Shown here one piece after another: positions 22,499 to 35,714 of a stretch of 64,000 nt of DNA (the stretch's first letter is position 1; each line of letters starts with the position of its first letter). The notes under the pieces are model-generated. The model worked only from the letters and a program-made list of their open reading frames with translations, searched no databases and had not been told where the DNA came from. The stretch is from Apodospora peruviana (Eukaryota > Ascomycota > Sordariomycetes > Sordariales > Lasiosphaeriaceae): the NCBI GenBank assembly GCA_033439685.1, contig JAUEDM010000002.1, forward strand, positions 2,046,001 through 2,110,000, written 5' to 3'. A program made the position numbers and the translations under genes.

Positions 22499-23000
22499 TT
22501 TTTGGTGTTATTCTTACTCGAGATTTTTGGCGGGGCGCTTTGGCAGGATGGAAAAACAGAGGCTGCCAGCGGCGGATGGCAGCCCCACACAGGCATTGTA
22601 TTGAAGCAAAGATTCTGGGGCATTTTGGCATTTACCAGCATCCACTCTTCTCTCGGTTACTCCTTTGAGTGGCGCGATGGGAGGAAACGCTATGCACGAA
22701 CATAACATTATGTCACGGAGCCATGGTTTTATTCTCCCCCTTAGTTTAGTCGCTTAGCATATTTTCCAAGTGGAAATAGTTGAAATGCAATGTTACATTT
22801 AATGAGCGGCTTCATACTTAATATCAAGGGACGAGGAGGACACTGTTTTTATTTTGATTCGTCCTATGATTTTTGGAGATTTACTGGTAGTGGATTACGG
22901 GTTAAGTATAGTAGGTAGGTAGGTAAGGTACCGGAGGACGGGAAGGATTCCGAGTGTAGGTCGTCGGAAACGGGCCGCTCTCTTGGCCCAACAGCCACAA

Positions 23001-23078
23001 CATCATCCATCCATCCATCTCATCCACATTCCATCCATCTCATCCACATCCCATCCATCTCATCCACATCCCATCCAA
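23001..23078. repeat. 20-bp minisatellite
   Basis: The unit CCATCCATCTCATCCACATY is present in three nearly perfect copies at 23011-23070, flanked by partial copies made of the same CATCC words. It probably varies in copy number between strains. Confidence 0.85.
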
Positions 23079-23100
23079 CTGTTGCGGCGGTGTGCCCAAT

Positions 23101-23144
<44 letters not shown>

Positions 23145-23162
23145 CCGCAGCAGCAGCAGCAG
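23101..23162. repeat. Compound AAC/GCA microsatellite
   Basis: Fifteen AAC units at 23101-23145 are followed directly by five GCA units at 23147-23161. It lies outside any supported gene. Confidence 0.95.
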
Positions 23163-24619
23163 AAAGATCCAACGAACGGCGGGTTCAGCGGTTCATGATA
23201 AATGATAAACTGGTAATAACCTACAGACCTGGGTAGGTTGAGGAGGAGGCTGTGCTGGCGAGCAAGCATACTCTCTCTAGATACCTTCCAGGTTATGGCC
23301 TACCTTTCGGTAAGATTTGTCGGAAAGATGCATACACGGAACGGTTGGCCTGTTGGGAAGGGGTTTTCTATTTATTACACCGAGGTATGTAAGTTGCCGA
23401 CCGGTGTGGCGCAGCTTTTTGTTATACTTTTTCTTTCCGAAGCTCGATTATGTATGATTGCTTTCTCGTGTTAGACATATCTTTTCTATTTTGTGCTCCC
23501 GCCTTTGCAGGTCTTACCGTCTTGGTTTTACTCTGCCATACGGTGGTTTATGATTTATTTACTTGTTTTAAATTTTCAACTGATTACCGGTTGTGGCAGT
23601 GTGAGGGTCGTAAAATGCATGTAAGTTGGTTGGTTGAAGGTTTGGAGGATGGATGGGTTATAAACGTATCTCATTGAGGTCAGGCATTTCCCGAAATAAG
23701 TAGTAAGGATCAACAGAGAGGATGATGAGTGCATTTCATTGGTACCTACCTTACCTAACCTGGTATTCATCTGGTGTCTCCCCTTTTGTCATTGCAGAAA
23801 GAGTCTCGGTTCGGGCCTACTCTCACTCATTTTGGTCTTTCTCGTCAAGAGAGTGAGGTCTTGATTCATTACAAACATCCCTCCTCTTCAATAGCTGGTC
23901 AGTAAGTACGACACAGGTCTCCTGTCCTTATGATGATTTGTATTTAACTAATTCGTTGTACAGACAGTCTGAGTCGGTGGTATCGTGACAGATGGGTACC
24001 TGAGGTAGCACGTGGGTACCTAAGGTGAGGTCATTTCAATTTCATCTCATCTGGTCTCGTCTGATGGTTTCGTGGCTGGCGACTGGACCTTCCCTGATTA
24101 AATACCAGGCGCTCCTTAGTCCTTCCTATTCCCTTTGGTTCCTGGCGTACTCCGTACCTTCCCTTCCTTCATGTGGTGTGGTGGGACAGGTTGTACCTTC
24201 TCGGTCTGTTTATGAGTTGACAACTTCCCCGTCGCCGACTCCCGTCACCTACCCGAGCGACCGACCTTGACACACAGCTCATCATAGAAGTATTTCTTAT
24301 TTAACAGGGTTTTTGTTTCCCCGTCACTCTCATCCGATCGAGGGTTCCACTGTCACCGATTACAATCGACTGGCTGTCGTCAAGAGCTCAGCCGACCACC
24401 CTTCCTTTTCTTAAGCCCCACTAGACTCTTCGCCAGTCAGTATTTACCAAATTGATTGTCACCCGGCTTGCGCGCCTTCATTCACCTCATTGTGGCATTT
24501 TGGGTTGTCGGGATTTGAGACATTGAGCCGCCGGGTTGGGAGCACCTTCGCAGGACTGTAAGGTATCTGCAGAGTCGATCGGGAGAGCTGGATACGATAT
24601 TCCTGCCCAGATCATTACG

Positions 24620-27600
24620 ATGACTGGCGGTGGTGAGTCCAACGGAAAACACGGCTGGAGGTTATCGCCTTGGTCGAGCAGTGTGAAAGCGAAACGGTCA
24701 AAGCGATGGATTCCTGCCAGACTATCCCCAGCAAACGAACCGACAACCACGGATACATCAACGAATATGTCACGCCAGACTTTACTTTCGAGTCCCTCTC
24801 AGCCGTTACATGGCAGCGTCGATCCAGAAGAGTCGACAAGTGGAGCTGGGTCGTCCTTTAAAAAAGCTCGAGGGCGACAGCATGACATTGTATCAACGTC
24901 CATATTACACGAGCGAGGAGACGAAAGCTTGTATTTGACACCTCCCGAAATCGATATCAGTGAACCTACTGCGCCGTTTGCCCGTGTCGAAAAGGCCGAG
25001 CGCGGTTCTTTCTACAGAATGCGATCTAGAGACCCACGGTCCCCGACAAGGACTCGGTTTCGAGAGGAATTGGGCAGCGACGAAAAGGAAGATATGGTGG
25101 AGGAGTCATGTGCGCACCCCGGCATGTTCCCCGAATCTAATTTTGAGATCAAACTAATACGTAGCCGTTTCTCAGCCCGATTACCCCTCGACTGCTGTTC
25201 AGCACGAGATCCATGCCAGCGCAAGACTAGTGTATTTGCACTAGCACTGTGGTTTCTCTCTATATTCTCGACGATCGGTAGCCTCCTCTGGCTCATAGTT
25301 GCATACTACCAACCGAGATGGGGCAGGGTTATCTCGTCTAGAGGTTCAATGTCGCCGTCGACAGCATCTCTCATAATTGCCCTGATCGCCAAGCTCATCG
25401 AAACTTCCTTCGTTGCAGTGTTTGTGGCCACCATTGGGCAGGTTCTCACAAGGAGGGCATTTGATCGACGATCAAGAGGCATGACTCTGGCTGAGATATC
25501 AATGAGAAACTGGGTTATTGTAAGTCAAAAGACCAACACTCTCGTAATGACCTCGGTCGTGGAACTCTTGAGAACATCCGATTCTAATACCAGGTGTAGC
25601 AACCGGGGCTGATGCTCACCGATGGGCCTGCTCTAAGGCTAGTTGCCTTTACTACTCTGGGCGCAATATGTCTCGTGGCTACTATCGTCGCTGTGCTCTA
25701 TACGACGGCCTCTGATGCTTTAGTTTCGCCCAAGTTGAAATTCGGGCGACAGGAGGAGACCGTCCTGCAGAGCTTCGCAATGGCTTCGTACTCAAACTTG
25801 CCTTTCATAAGGGAAAGCTGTCTGATACCCATTAGCAAGGATAAGGATAGCTTCAGTAATGATGCTTGTCTGGCAGTGACTCTATCCGGTGCTTGTAAGT
25901 GTCCGACTCGCTTAAACATGGTCAGACTTTTGCTGACAAACTCCACTAGCATATCATAACTTCCAGACATATATGTAAATGTCTTCTCATTACCGCTCGG
26001 CTGACTCTTACTAACATTATTGTAGGGCTGGCTGGCACGACTCCCCGCCAAGCGAGGTTTTGCCTGATAACATCATGGCCAACCGGCCGGCAGCTACGTC
26101 GATATTGTTTGACAACGTTACCATGACGGCGGCTTGGATCGAGGGCCAGTACAGTAATCCCGAGCAGAGCTTCCGGGCCCACAGGAGAGTGATCAACAAC
26201 GTGACCCTAGCGATGCCGCATCCGGGTAAGCTATCTACTCTCTCGTACTTAACAACTAGTCGGACACATACTAATGATTAACACAGGGGTATATCTTGCA
26301 GCAACAAACCCAATAAACCGCATCCTCCAGCCCAGTGACCTCTCTGGAGTCGGCGAATACGAAATAAGGGCCAGCTCTGTGAGCCCGACTGTCAATGTGC
26401 TGTGCGCCAATATGGCCGCTGAAGAACTCGCGCCTTTGGTCTACACCATGTGGCCAGATGCAAAAACTAACGAGACCGACGTCCCTGTTCAACATGTTGG
26501 ATGGGCTAACTGGACGATGGAGGTTCCGGTCGTAGCTGGCGATGAGTGGTTAAACCGAACCGTTGTTGACGACGTCTTTCGCTGGGGTCCGGGATATGGT
26601 CGCCGACCACCGGTCTTCCCAATGGTATGATCAGTTATGCACTTGACTGGGCACTGACTCTGTTTCTATGGGTCCATTGCTAACTCTTCTGACGCGAACA
26701 TAGTATCCTCTTGCATTCAACATGATCATTAATGCGTCGGTGTACATGTCCGATGGCTTATATCTTCTCGCAAAGAGTAATACCACGTCGGATTACACTC
26801 TGTGCGAGATGCGGTCGTGGCTCTCCCCGAAATGCTCGACGCAGTTTAACATCTCAGGCACAGAAGGGGCACACATGCGAGCCCACTGCGAGGATCCCCT
26901 TGACCCGGTTAGCTATGCTAAATCATCACCCGATGCACCTTCGAACTTCACATCAACCGACTGGAGGAACCTAGCGGACGGGTGGAATCTTGCGCTATTC
27001 ATGAACTCGGGTGCAAATAACGCCAATGCGTCAAGAGATCGCATACTGGCTCAGCTCGTTCTCACGGAACCAAAACTTTCCAGCAGCCTACCATCGTTCG
27101 CAGAGAGTCTCGCCGTGCTGGTGAGCTCGACGCTCGTCTCAGGTTCGTTGTACACGCCGCTGAAGCATTCCTGGGACTATCCCACAATGACCATGCCGGC
27201 CCCGGGGGCACAGCAGAACTTCACCGCCCTCATCAGGACGCAAGAGTACACTTCTTCGTACAACAATGACTGGCAGGCTGTGTTCTACTTTGTGCTCGTC
27301 ATGGTGTTTATCCTAAATCTGCTTTGCCTGGTCCATTTCGCGGCGAATCTCCGGGGCCGCCCGCTGACGGACTACACCGACCCGGCCAACCTCTTTGCTT
27401 TGGCTATAAACTCGCCGCCAAGCATGCAATTAAGCGGGAGCTGTGGCGGCGGGCCGAGTGGCCGCCACCTGGTGGTTCCCTTCCGGGTGGGATATTCGGA
27501 GGCAACCAACCACTACTATTTTGAGGAGGAGAAGTTGGGAAGGGACCAAAGGAACCAAGCTGCTGCAGGGGACGACGAGATAAATGCAGGAGCGTCCGAA

Positions 27601-27819
27601 AAGAAGTGGAGCAAAAGCAGCAAGTTGGCCGCAATGATGATGAAGAAGAAGAACCGTAGTTCGAACAGCTCCACGGCGAGTCTCTTCTCCGTATCACCGC
27701 TTACGGAGTCGGGGATGTCGGACGACATGAAGAATGATGTTTCAGGAGACAGCCAACAGTGCAATCATGGTTCTGGGACTAATTATACGAGACTAAGCAC
27801 CAGCAGGAGCTGGATTTAA
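24620..27819 (+). CDS. Large multi-exon glycosylated membrane protein, function unknown
   Basis: Six exons: 24620-25519, 25600-25894, 25950-25974, 26026-26225, 26287-26624, 26704-27819; 957 residues, with phase kept at every junction. The N-terminal 200 residues are hydrophilic. Three membrane segments follow (about 204-228, 247-273, 311-335), then a loop of about 440 residues with several N-glycosylation sequons (NVT, NRT, NWT, NTT, NIS, NFT), a fourth segment (about 777-802, VFYFVLVMVFILNLLCLVHF) and a basic, Lys-rich cytosolic tail. This layout matches a large Pezizomycotina family of uncharacterised membrane proteins with the N-terminal helices close together and one long extracellular domain. 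The third exon is only 25 nt. The start is the first in-frame ATG; a further 5' exon cannot be excluded. Confidence 0.8.
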
Positions 27820-28822
27820 ACATTTCGGGAAAAAATGCAGACTGTTCACGGAGAAGGAATAATTACTGCCGTGGTGTTTCAAGTTTTGATTCATTGAGAG
27901 ATTAACATAGTGTTTTGGTGCATTCAGGGGTTAATTTGAGCATTTCTAGACGGCATCATCAATTGGTGCTGCTGGCCAACGTTGCTTTATGAAAATTGGA
28001 TGAACAGATACCTCGTGTTAGATGCTTGGGACAAATCATCCGTAATCAGTTCATAATGAAGATGGGGCTGGCTTTATTTCCTCTGATAGTGATAACTGGT
28101 GATGTAAATAGACTGGACGACGAAAAGGGGTTAAGGGGTGAAGCCTCCACTGGAATCATTTTGTGGGAGGCTGTTTACTCTGTTACTCCGTACTCCGTAG
28201 AACTTACATAGGGGAATCAGCTACGGATACCCCGTAGTCCGCTTATTTAGCGTCTTGCGGGGGGTGCGGGGGATGTCTTTAACGGCCCTGCAGTCTGCAG
28301 CTGCAGTGAAGGTAAGACGGACATCTTGACCACCAAACAGGACTACCGAGCGGTTCTCCGCAAACCCCGCGCCGTGCTGCTGCTGCCAAGCATGAGCCGA
28401 AGCTGCCGAGGTTTAATCACTAAAAGGGCGTCATCGCCAAACCCCACTTCAAGAGACTTGTGTGTTCAAGTTGTTGTCTCTATAATCTGAATTGGAACCT
28501 TCCGAGCAATTGCCATAACTGTGATTCAGTATCTATCAATTGAATACCCACCTTAAGTACTTCTGATCAACATCCAAGTTGAAGCAGTCAGTCAGTTATA
28601 TTTCATCTCATCTTCCATTTCCCTCTTATGACACTTGGAGCAATGAGAGGAGAGGAGCAGTTCTACAGTTATCGTCCTGTTGACAGTGGGATATAATAAA
28701 AGCCCTCCGAGGCTGACTGATGACTGACCCTCATTCAGTCTAATAAACACAGGGCTAGAGAAAACGAAAACAAGTACAACAACCACAAAGAATTACACGT
28801 GTGTAATTACTGCGTAGCAACA
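27820..28822. other. Intergenic between two plus-strand genes
   Basis: No gene seen. A double TACTCCGTA palindromic motif sits at 28184-28199. The final 250 bases contain a TATAATAAAAG stretch near 28693 that could serve as a promoter element for the GST-like gene. Confidence 0.5.
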
Positions 28823-29916
28823 ATGTCTACTTCTGCCTCACCACAGCAACTGCCCATCGTGCTCTACCACTACCCGTACTCGCCCTATGCGAAGCGGGTA
28901 GTCTGGTACCTGCAATTGCGCGGAATTCCTTACTCTCAATGCGTAAGCAAGCTCACTCACACACAGTTTATCTCCATCTCTCTCCCTCTCTTATGTGTGC
29001 TAACACCTCTCTCCTAAAGCTACAACCGCCCATCCTCCCGCGGCGAGACATCACGGACCGCCTCGGCATCGCTTACAGACGCATCCCCATCCTCTCCATC
29101 GGGCGCGACGTCTACCTCGACACGCGCCTGATCATCCGCAAGCTCGAGGAGCTCTACCCGGATCAATTACCGAGACTCAGCCTCCCGTCCAAGACACCGG
29201 AAGAAAAAGCCATCGAGACCCTCCTCCAGATTTACGTTATAGACGGCGGCGTGTTTGCGCGCGCGGCCCAGCTCATCCCGGCAGACCTGCCTCTGCTCAA
29301 GGACCCCAAGTTCCAGAAAGACCGCGCCGACTTTTTCGGTGGCACAGCATCCGGACTACCCGCGGCCGACTTGCGAGCGGAAGCGGTGGCCGAGATCAAG
29401 CGGACTTTTGCGTTTCTTGAGGAAACGCTACTCTCGGACGGCCGCGCGTGGATCCTTTTCTCAGGAGCAGGTCCAAGCCTGGCTGACGTTGAAGCCGTCT
29501 GGCCGCTTCATTGGCTGGTCAACGGACTGCCCGGCGCTCTACCGGCAGACCAAATCTCCGCCGACAAATTTCCCAAGACATTTGCCTGGATCGCGCGGTT
29601 CAATAAAGCTGTGTCGGATGTCAGGAAGAAGGTTCAGGTTACGGATGTGAAGGGGGAGGAGGCGGAGGGGATCATACGGCAGGCTGAGTTCAATGAGCAG
29701 TTGACAGGAAAGGGGATGGAGCAGCGCGTCGAGTTCTGGCCGACGGATACGGGCACGAAACACAGAGTTGTTGGGACGCTGGTCCGGGTTGATGATGATG
29801 GGGATGAGATTGTTGTTGATACTGATAAGGGCGTGAGGGTGCATGCCCCAAGGCATGGGTTCCGGGTGAGAATACTTGGGCCTGTTGCTGAGAAGAAGGT
29901 GGTTGCGAATTTGTAA
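28823..29916 (+). CDS. GST N-terminal domain protein
   Basis: Exons 28823-28942 and 29020-29916 (donor TGC|GTAAGC, acceptor CTAAAG), 338 residues. The N-terminus (IVLYHYPYSPYAKRVVWYL, then GIPYSQC) is a thioredoxin-like GST N-terminal fold, followed by the cis-Pro loop (YRRIPILSIGRDVYLDT). The C-terminal two-thirds is helical but differs from classical GST-C, and ends in a strand-rich segment (HRVVGTLVRVDDDGDEIVVD). This arrangement fits fungal GST-N proteins with a DUF7962-like C-terminal domain. A likely role is glutathione-dependent detoxification, but the catalytic Ser/Cys is not certain. Confidence 0.83.
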
Positions 29917-32900
29917 TTATCCGATATCAGGTTTATGTAGAATCACTTAGGGGTACCGGCGTGTTTCTAAAGTGGTGAGCTACCACGGCTACGTAGGTAT
30001 CTACGTGAATTCGAGAAACTTCAAAACACTTCATCCGAACTTCCACTAGAGGGAACCTTAACAGACGACGTCCCCGGTGGTACACTTAAGAAGTATATCT
30101 TCGGCACGAGGCTAGTCAGTCAGCTAGGTAGTCAGTCAGGTGAGTTGATGTGCAGTGCGCTTCGCCTGTGAAACAAAGCTTATTATTTCCCCTACGATCA
30201 CCGGCCGCTCGGATATGCGAGATCTTTCTCTTGAACAAAAACATAATTTGGCGCCAATAAGGAATAAATTCTCATGGGCTGGCTGCCTGTCTCGACTCTT
30301 GTCTCGGGTAACTGCACCCCGCGATCGTACCTGGGATAGCCGACAAGTCTGCATCGGAAAGGGCAGAAGGTGGGAAAAAACATGCCCGCGTCTGTTGTGC
30401 AAGTTCCAGTACGGGGTGATCCGTCTGTCCGTATGGGTAGAATGTACGGGGTACTCCATAACCGTGGCAGGCTGCCATAGGCACCGGGCAGTCATGTAGA
30501 GAGTATATTCGGCCTTGGTTTGGAGCCCGCCTAATAAATGCTTGTCAGATCGCAAAACAACAAACAGATCAGCGTCAATACCCGCACCCTGAAGAAGTAA
30601 GAGAGAAAGTGTAGAAGCGGCAACCTTCCAAGGCTTCCAGGTTCCAATGTTGCTGTCGAGGTTCCAAAGGTGAGTTCAAGAGGTGATAGGTTGGATCGGG
30701 GAGTCGGTTGAAGGCTCCAGAGAAAGTGGCCCGGACTGGCAACCAATTGGGTGAGCAAGGCAGGCACTCGAGAGTTGTCGGATCGAAGAGGGATTGGCAC
30801 CAAGCAGCAAACCCAGAATTCTTGCCAACGTAGCGCTTTTTCACAGGGTCGAGATCGTCTTTTTTTAAAAAGGCGTGAATAATTTTTATAGGGGATCGAG
30901 GGGGAAGGCAGAGGTTTATTGGACCGTGCCCTTCGTATCTACACACGTGTATGAATTGAATACACTAGCCCCGACCTGGGCGGTTGTTCAGCTGTTGTGC
31001 GATGGCAATCCTCACTGAAGTCTGAAGTTGTCTTTTAACTCCGACAGGGTGCTTCTTTGGGTTCATCGTGGTGGAACGCCCTTTGAGAATCTTTGTCTGG
31101 CTGGGCACCTTGTGGGGAGCGGCGGGCGGGCCAGGTGGCGCCCTTGTGTGCCGCCAATGGAATCTGATGCAAAGTGCGTCATAGGGGTCGAAGAGGCACC
31201 TGTGACATTGAGAGAAGCAGATTGTGAGGACGTTGGCGGTGGTCAGCAGAAGAAAAGAACAGTAATGCGATGCAGGTGCGATGCGAAACCAACACATAAA
31301 CAAAAGAGCCGGTAAATAATAACAACTGATGTCGCCAAAAGCGGAAAATTGTAGAGATTTGGGACCTTGACTGCCTGCCCTCCCTTCCACACATTGGAGC
31401 CGCGCGACGAATCCATTCAGGAGAATTGGTGGGGGCGTGCAAGAACAGACACGCGCGGACGTCGAGGGCAGACAGGGTCTGTCTGAACAGATAATAAGGG
31501 GAGGTTGAGACGGACAGGTGGAGAGAGAACAGAGGAGAGAAGGAACCTGTCAGCACAGTACGAACAACATGCAGAATACTTCTTCCGTGCCTCCTGAGAC
31601 ATCATTCCATCACCACCTCCTATTGTCAGAGTTACGTCATTGCTGTTAAGAGAGGTCGGACAAAACCAGCGCCACCCTGGCCTTTCTGGATGCTCACCTC
31701 TTATTCCGTACAATGGCCCGCACGCCCGGAAAGGGCACGATTGATTCCACCGATCTCGCTCCGATGGCCTCCGTTCGCGATCGGAGCGGCCTAACTACTG
31801 CTATCATTAGGTGGCCGCGCGCTGTCTTTTCTATTAGGACGAGGAACCGTTCAGGATGCCACAGAGTTGGGGAGTATTATTGTCAAGAAAGGTCAGTAAG
31901 AAAAAGTTGCAGGCGCGCAAAAGGAATCGGATTGCGCGGGTCTAGTGCCCTGACGCAATCTCGTCGCTACATTGAGTACCGTAGAATGACATCGACCTGT
32001 CCTGTGGTCGACACGGCAGCGACAAGGGAGGAGGTGGGGGATGGTGGGAAAACGCGCCGGCGTTATATGATTCGTCGGCATAACACACTTTTGCCACAAA
32101 AAGTTCCACTCTTTCAACAATTATTCCGTCTTTTCCAGTCGTTCCAAAGCGGTGTGAGGTCGTCCCAAAGGGCCGTATTTCATCCGCCAAAAAGGTCGAG
32201 ACCATTCAAGACCGTTGACGGCAAATGAGATGGTGCCTCACACCCTCAACCGGTGGTGTGACGGTCGAAACAAGCAGTCAGAGTCTACTGAACGCCAAAC
32301 TCTGAAAGGCTTGAAATCGAAGCTGCCGCAAACACGGACGATGGACGTCTTGACGCTACGTGCTATGCTAGGTGGTTATTTTTCGGCGACGGAAGTTGTC
32401 CCCGGAGAACAGCAACATCTGGGTTACGGTGTAGACATCGCGTGATCGACAGCCCGGCACGGTCGCCCTGTGGCTGGCGGGGAGGACCGTCGCTGTCGAA
32501 ATCTCCGCTGACAGATCCAGTCCTGCCCTGGTTGTGACGAAGACCTCAATACCTGTCTTCCACACCGGCGGTATGCAACTCGAGATAAACACGAGTAGAT
32601 GGGTACACTGTATCAAGAGTTTTCTCTACGGATTACTCAAGTACATATGCTGCTAATTAGCACTTGAATAATTATTTGTCTGTATGAATAACCGACTGTT
32701 ACGAGAAGCGCAGGGTCGGCAGTCAAAATGTTGATTGATAATCCAAATATCGTCTCTTAAATTCGACGGTGGCAGTGTGAAGCCAGCTAGCTCCACACGA
32801 GTCGAGCATGCAGGGGTGGCTAGACTTATCCACTGCGCTGCCGCCAAGAAGTCACTTGCTCGCGTGAAATCGCGACAGGAGCGTACAGTGTCGACCACAG

Positions 32901-33935
32901 TCCAGCTACCTCAACGGCCTGGCTCTGTGGTCTGCAGTAACCAGTAACCGAATGCTGCACATACCATTCAACGCAGTTCTTCCCCGGTGGTGGGACAGGA
33001 GCGACGAGATGGACACGAGCGGGCAACTGGCAACGCTGGGCATTTCACTCGCACCTGGCAGAAAATGAGAACGCCATTGCCAAATTTGCACCCAAAATAC
33101 AGGGTGGACCAGAGAAAAGTAAGATGCATGCTTCCGCGCCCTGGAAAGCTTGGACATATTCATGAGTCGCGAAAGCCGAAAGCCAGCCCTGCAAGGAATG
33201 TCAAGAGGGACGAAAAGAAAAACAAATTCAACATCGCAAAGTCCACATTATTCGTGCTTTGGCACAGGAAGAGCTGTTAGTTACTTATCTAGCCAAGCGA
33301 CGCCTCTTTCTGCCTGCTTAGATAAGTACTTTTGGCGAGATCGAAAAAGTGCTGCGATCGAGAGAATCGGGAGTGCAAAAGGGGGGTTGATTCAAACAGG
33401 ACAACCTGCACTGCGTGCAACAATCGATTGGTTGCAGTGCGTGGGTCCGGCTCCCGGTCTCTGCAGCGGTCGGGTGGGTTCTTCCTTTGGCAAGCGCAGA
33501 CTTGTGTTTAGTGTGCAGCAGAGGCAAGGCCATGCCAAGCAGAACGTCAAGCCGGGAAGGACAATGCTGGGACTGGATGCTGGGGGCCCGTCCGGGAGCC
33601 ATTGAGTGGGTGGCCCAGTATTTTTATTTCCCTTGCGCCATCTCTTTTCCCACGTCATACCTGACGTCTTGTCCCGGGTCTTGACCTTCTCTTCCTTCCA
33701 CACACCCACCAAGCATATCGCACATCGTCGAAATCAACGACGTAACCTATTTACTATCATCGAAAGCCAGCAGCCGGCGAGGCGGACCAGACGCTGCATC
33801 TGTAGCGTCGCAGCCTCTTTTTATGTTTTTGCACTCTTGTGACCTCATAGTCGTCGCTTTTCCGCCCTTTCCCTCCGTCTCTCGTTGCTTGCACCCGCTG
33901 CAACTGGACGGCGCCTCAGCATTTTGATTGACATC
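29917..33935. other. 4 kb intergenic region before atfA
   Basis: No convincing gene. The longest frame is 171 codons (31713-32228, plus strand), Arg-rich with no known domain. Fungal atfA-type genes often have long leaders and promoters, so much of the right half may be regulatory. Pyrimidine-rich DNA with CTTTTCC and TTTCC boxes runs up to the atfA start. Confidence 0.5.
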
Positions 33936-35714
33936 ATGGGGTCGTCCACTGGAGCCACTGGCCGAGGTGAGTCGAAGTCGCCCAAACAATCAAACAAAAC
34001 ATCCCCACCCCGGCAAGGTGAGTACCGTCGTGGCACCTTCGCGTCCATCGTAATGATTCCCCCTTCCGGTGCATTGTCGCCGACATGTTGCTTTCCTAGA
34101 TGTCATCGCGCCCGAACCGAAACACGAGCCCCCATTGAAACCCGAGTCGTTGACGACCAATGCCGAAATCACCAAGCCGCTCGCCCCTCCGCCCCGGCCC
34201 GGCCAGCAGCAACAGCAAGGTACCGGAAACAGTCCTGATTACTTCACCACCAACCCGGGCGGCGGCTCTCTGAGCCTGGAGCCCAATCCCTTCGAGCAGT
34301 CATTTGGCGGTGCGCCACCCGAGACCCCCGGCGGCACTAAACTACCGTCTGTCGCCGCCTTGACCTCGCCGTCGTCGCTCCTTCCTGGCACTACTGGCAT
34401 CACACCGTTTGCGTGGGGGGGTGGTTCACTGAGGACAGGCCCGTTGAGCCCGGCGATGCTCTCGGGGCCGACCAATGACTACTTTGGTGATACTCACCAT
34501 ATCCGCGGCGGCTTCCCAACACCAAACGAGTCTGGTCTGAGAACGGGCCTGACTCCCGGCGGCAGCGGGTCTATGTTCCCGGCCCCTAGTCCCAACTCAC
34601 AAACTCTTTTTGCGCAGCTTGCTGGCAGTACGGCCGCGACCCCAGGGACTCTCGACTTCCACCGAACTGCTATCAGTGCTGCTGCCGCGAAGCGCGAGGC
34701 AGCACAGGCAGCAGCTCAAGCACAACAACAACAACAATCACAAACACAACCGTCAATCACGTCTCAACCGCAAGAAATGACCAATGGTGTCTCGTCTCTG
34801 AAAACCGAGACAAAGACCTCGACAGGTCCCTACGATAATCACGACAACGACGCGGCGAATGGACTATTTATGCTGGCGCAAGGACGCAACGGAACGCAAC
34901 CGCAGTCGCAGCAGTACGCCGTAGTACCACCGTCGCAGGTCCACGCGCATCCGTCTACCGCACCAGCGGTGCAACCGATAAACACGTCGCCGCAAATGAA
35001 CGGGAACGCTTCGATTGCAGGAAGCTCGGCCCGAGGTGTGAGCGAAGTCGGCAGTGCAGTTTCGGATGAAAGTGAGACTGTGCGGCCCAACACACGTGCC
35101 AAAGGGAAGCGTAACTCGGGTGGCGGAACAACAAACAATCGCCGTAAGGCGGCCGACGAACCCCACCCGAAGGCTCCCGCAAATAAAAAGCCAAAAACAA
35201 ACGGTGGCGGCAGAGGTGTCTCTATGGAAAGTATGGACATGGATGATCATTCGGACGATGATGACATGAAAGACGAGAAAGAGGGAGGTCCCAGGTCCAA
35301 GATGACGGATGAAGAAAAACGTAAAAATTTCCTTGAACGCAACAGGTATGATTACACTCGCCCCACCGCCTAGATCTTTGGGCATTTGATACTGATTACA
35401 TACGCAGGGTTGCCGCGTTGAAATGCCGTCAACGTAAAAAGCAGTGGCTAGCTAACCTTCAGTCAAAGGTGGAGCTATTTTCTCAAGAGAACGACGCATT
35501 GACGACTCAGATATCGGCACTTCGTGAGGAAGTCGTGAATCTCAAGACGCTCCTACTGGCTCACAAGGACTGCCCCGTGACTCAACAACAAGGACTCCAT
35601 GCTGGTGCCTATATCCAAGGGATGGAGTCGTTTAACCCTCAGATGAATCCTTACGGAATGGCTGCTCCCCTTCCAGGCCAACCGGTAATGGCTGGTAATC
35701 GTCGATTCTCATAG
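33936..35714 (+). CDS. atfA: AtfA/Atf1-type bZIP stress transcription factor
   Basis: Exons 33936-34017, 34100-35345 and 35408-35714; 544 residues. The last intron lies inside the basic region, joining KRKNFLERN to RVAALKCRQRKKQWL, as expected for CRE-binding ATF/CREB proteins. The leucine zipper follows (LQSKVELFSQENDALTTQIS and LREEVVNLKTLLLAHKDC). The N-terminal half has the Atf1-like features: GGSLSLEPNPFEQSFG, then TPGGTKLPSVAALTSP, then FAWGGGSLRTGPLSPAML, which correspond to the osmotic and recombination regions of Atf1. A Gln/Ala-rich middle and an acidic stretch precede the bZIP. It is a nuclear target of the Hog1/Sty1 MAP kinase, controlling oxidative stress resistance and conidial viability. 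The first exon is short (27 codons). Confidence 0.93.

Larger units (their letters stand above)
22499..24619. other. 2.1 kb intergenic with simple repeats
   Basis: No gene seen. It holds a 20-bp tandem repeat and an AAC/GCA microsatellite (listed separately), several GGTACCT and GTAGGTAGGTAGG strings, and the palindromic motif TACTCCGTA at 24149-24157. The last 400 bases are the probable promoter of the next gene. Confidence 0.55.

Noticed and set aside
31713..32228. 171-codon plus-strand frame in the atfA upstream region
   Set aside because: Arg-rich with no domain and no splice support; kept only as part of the gap description.
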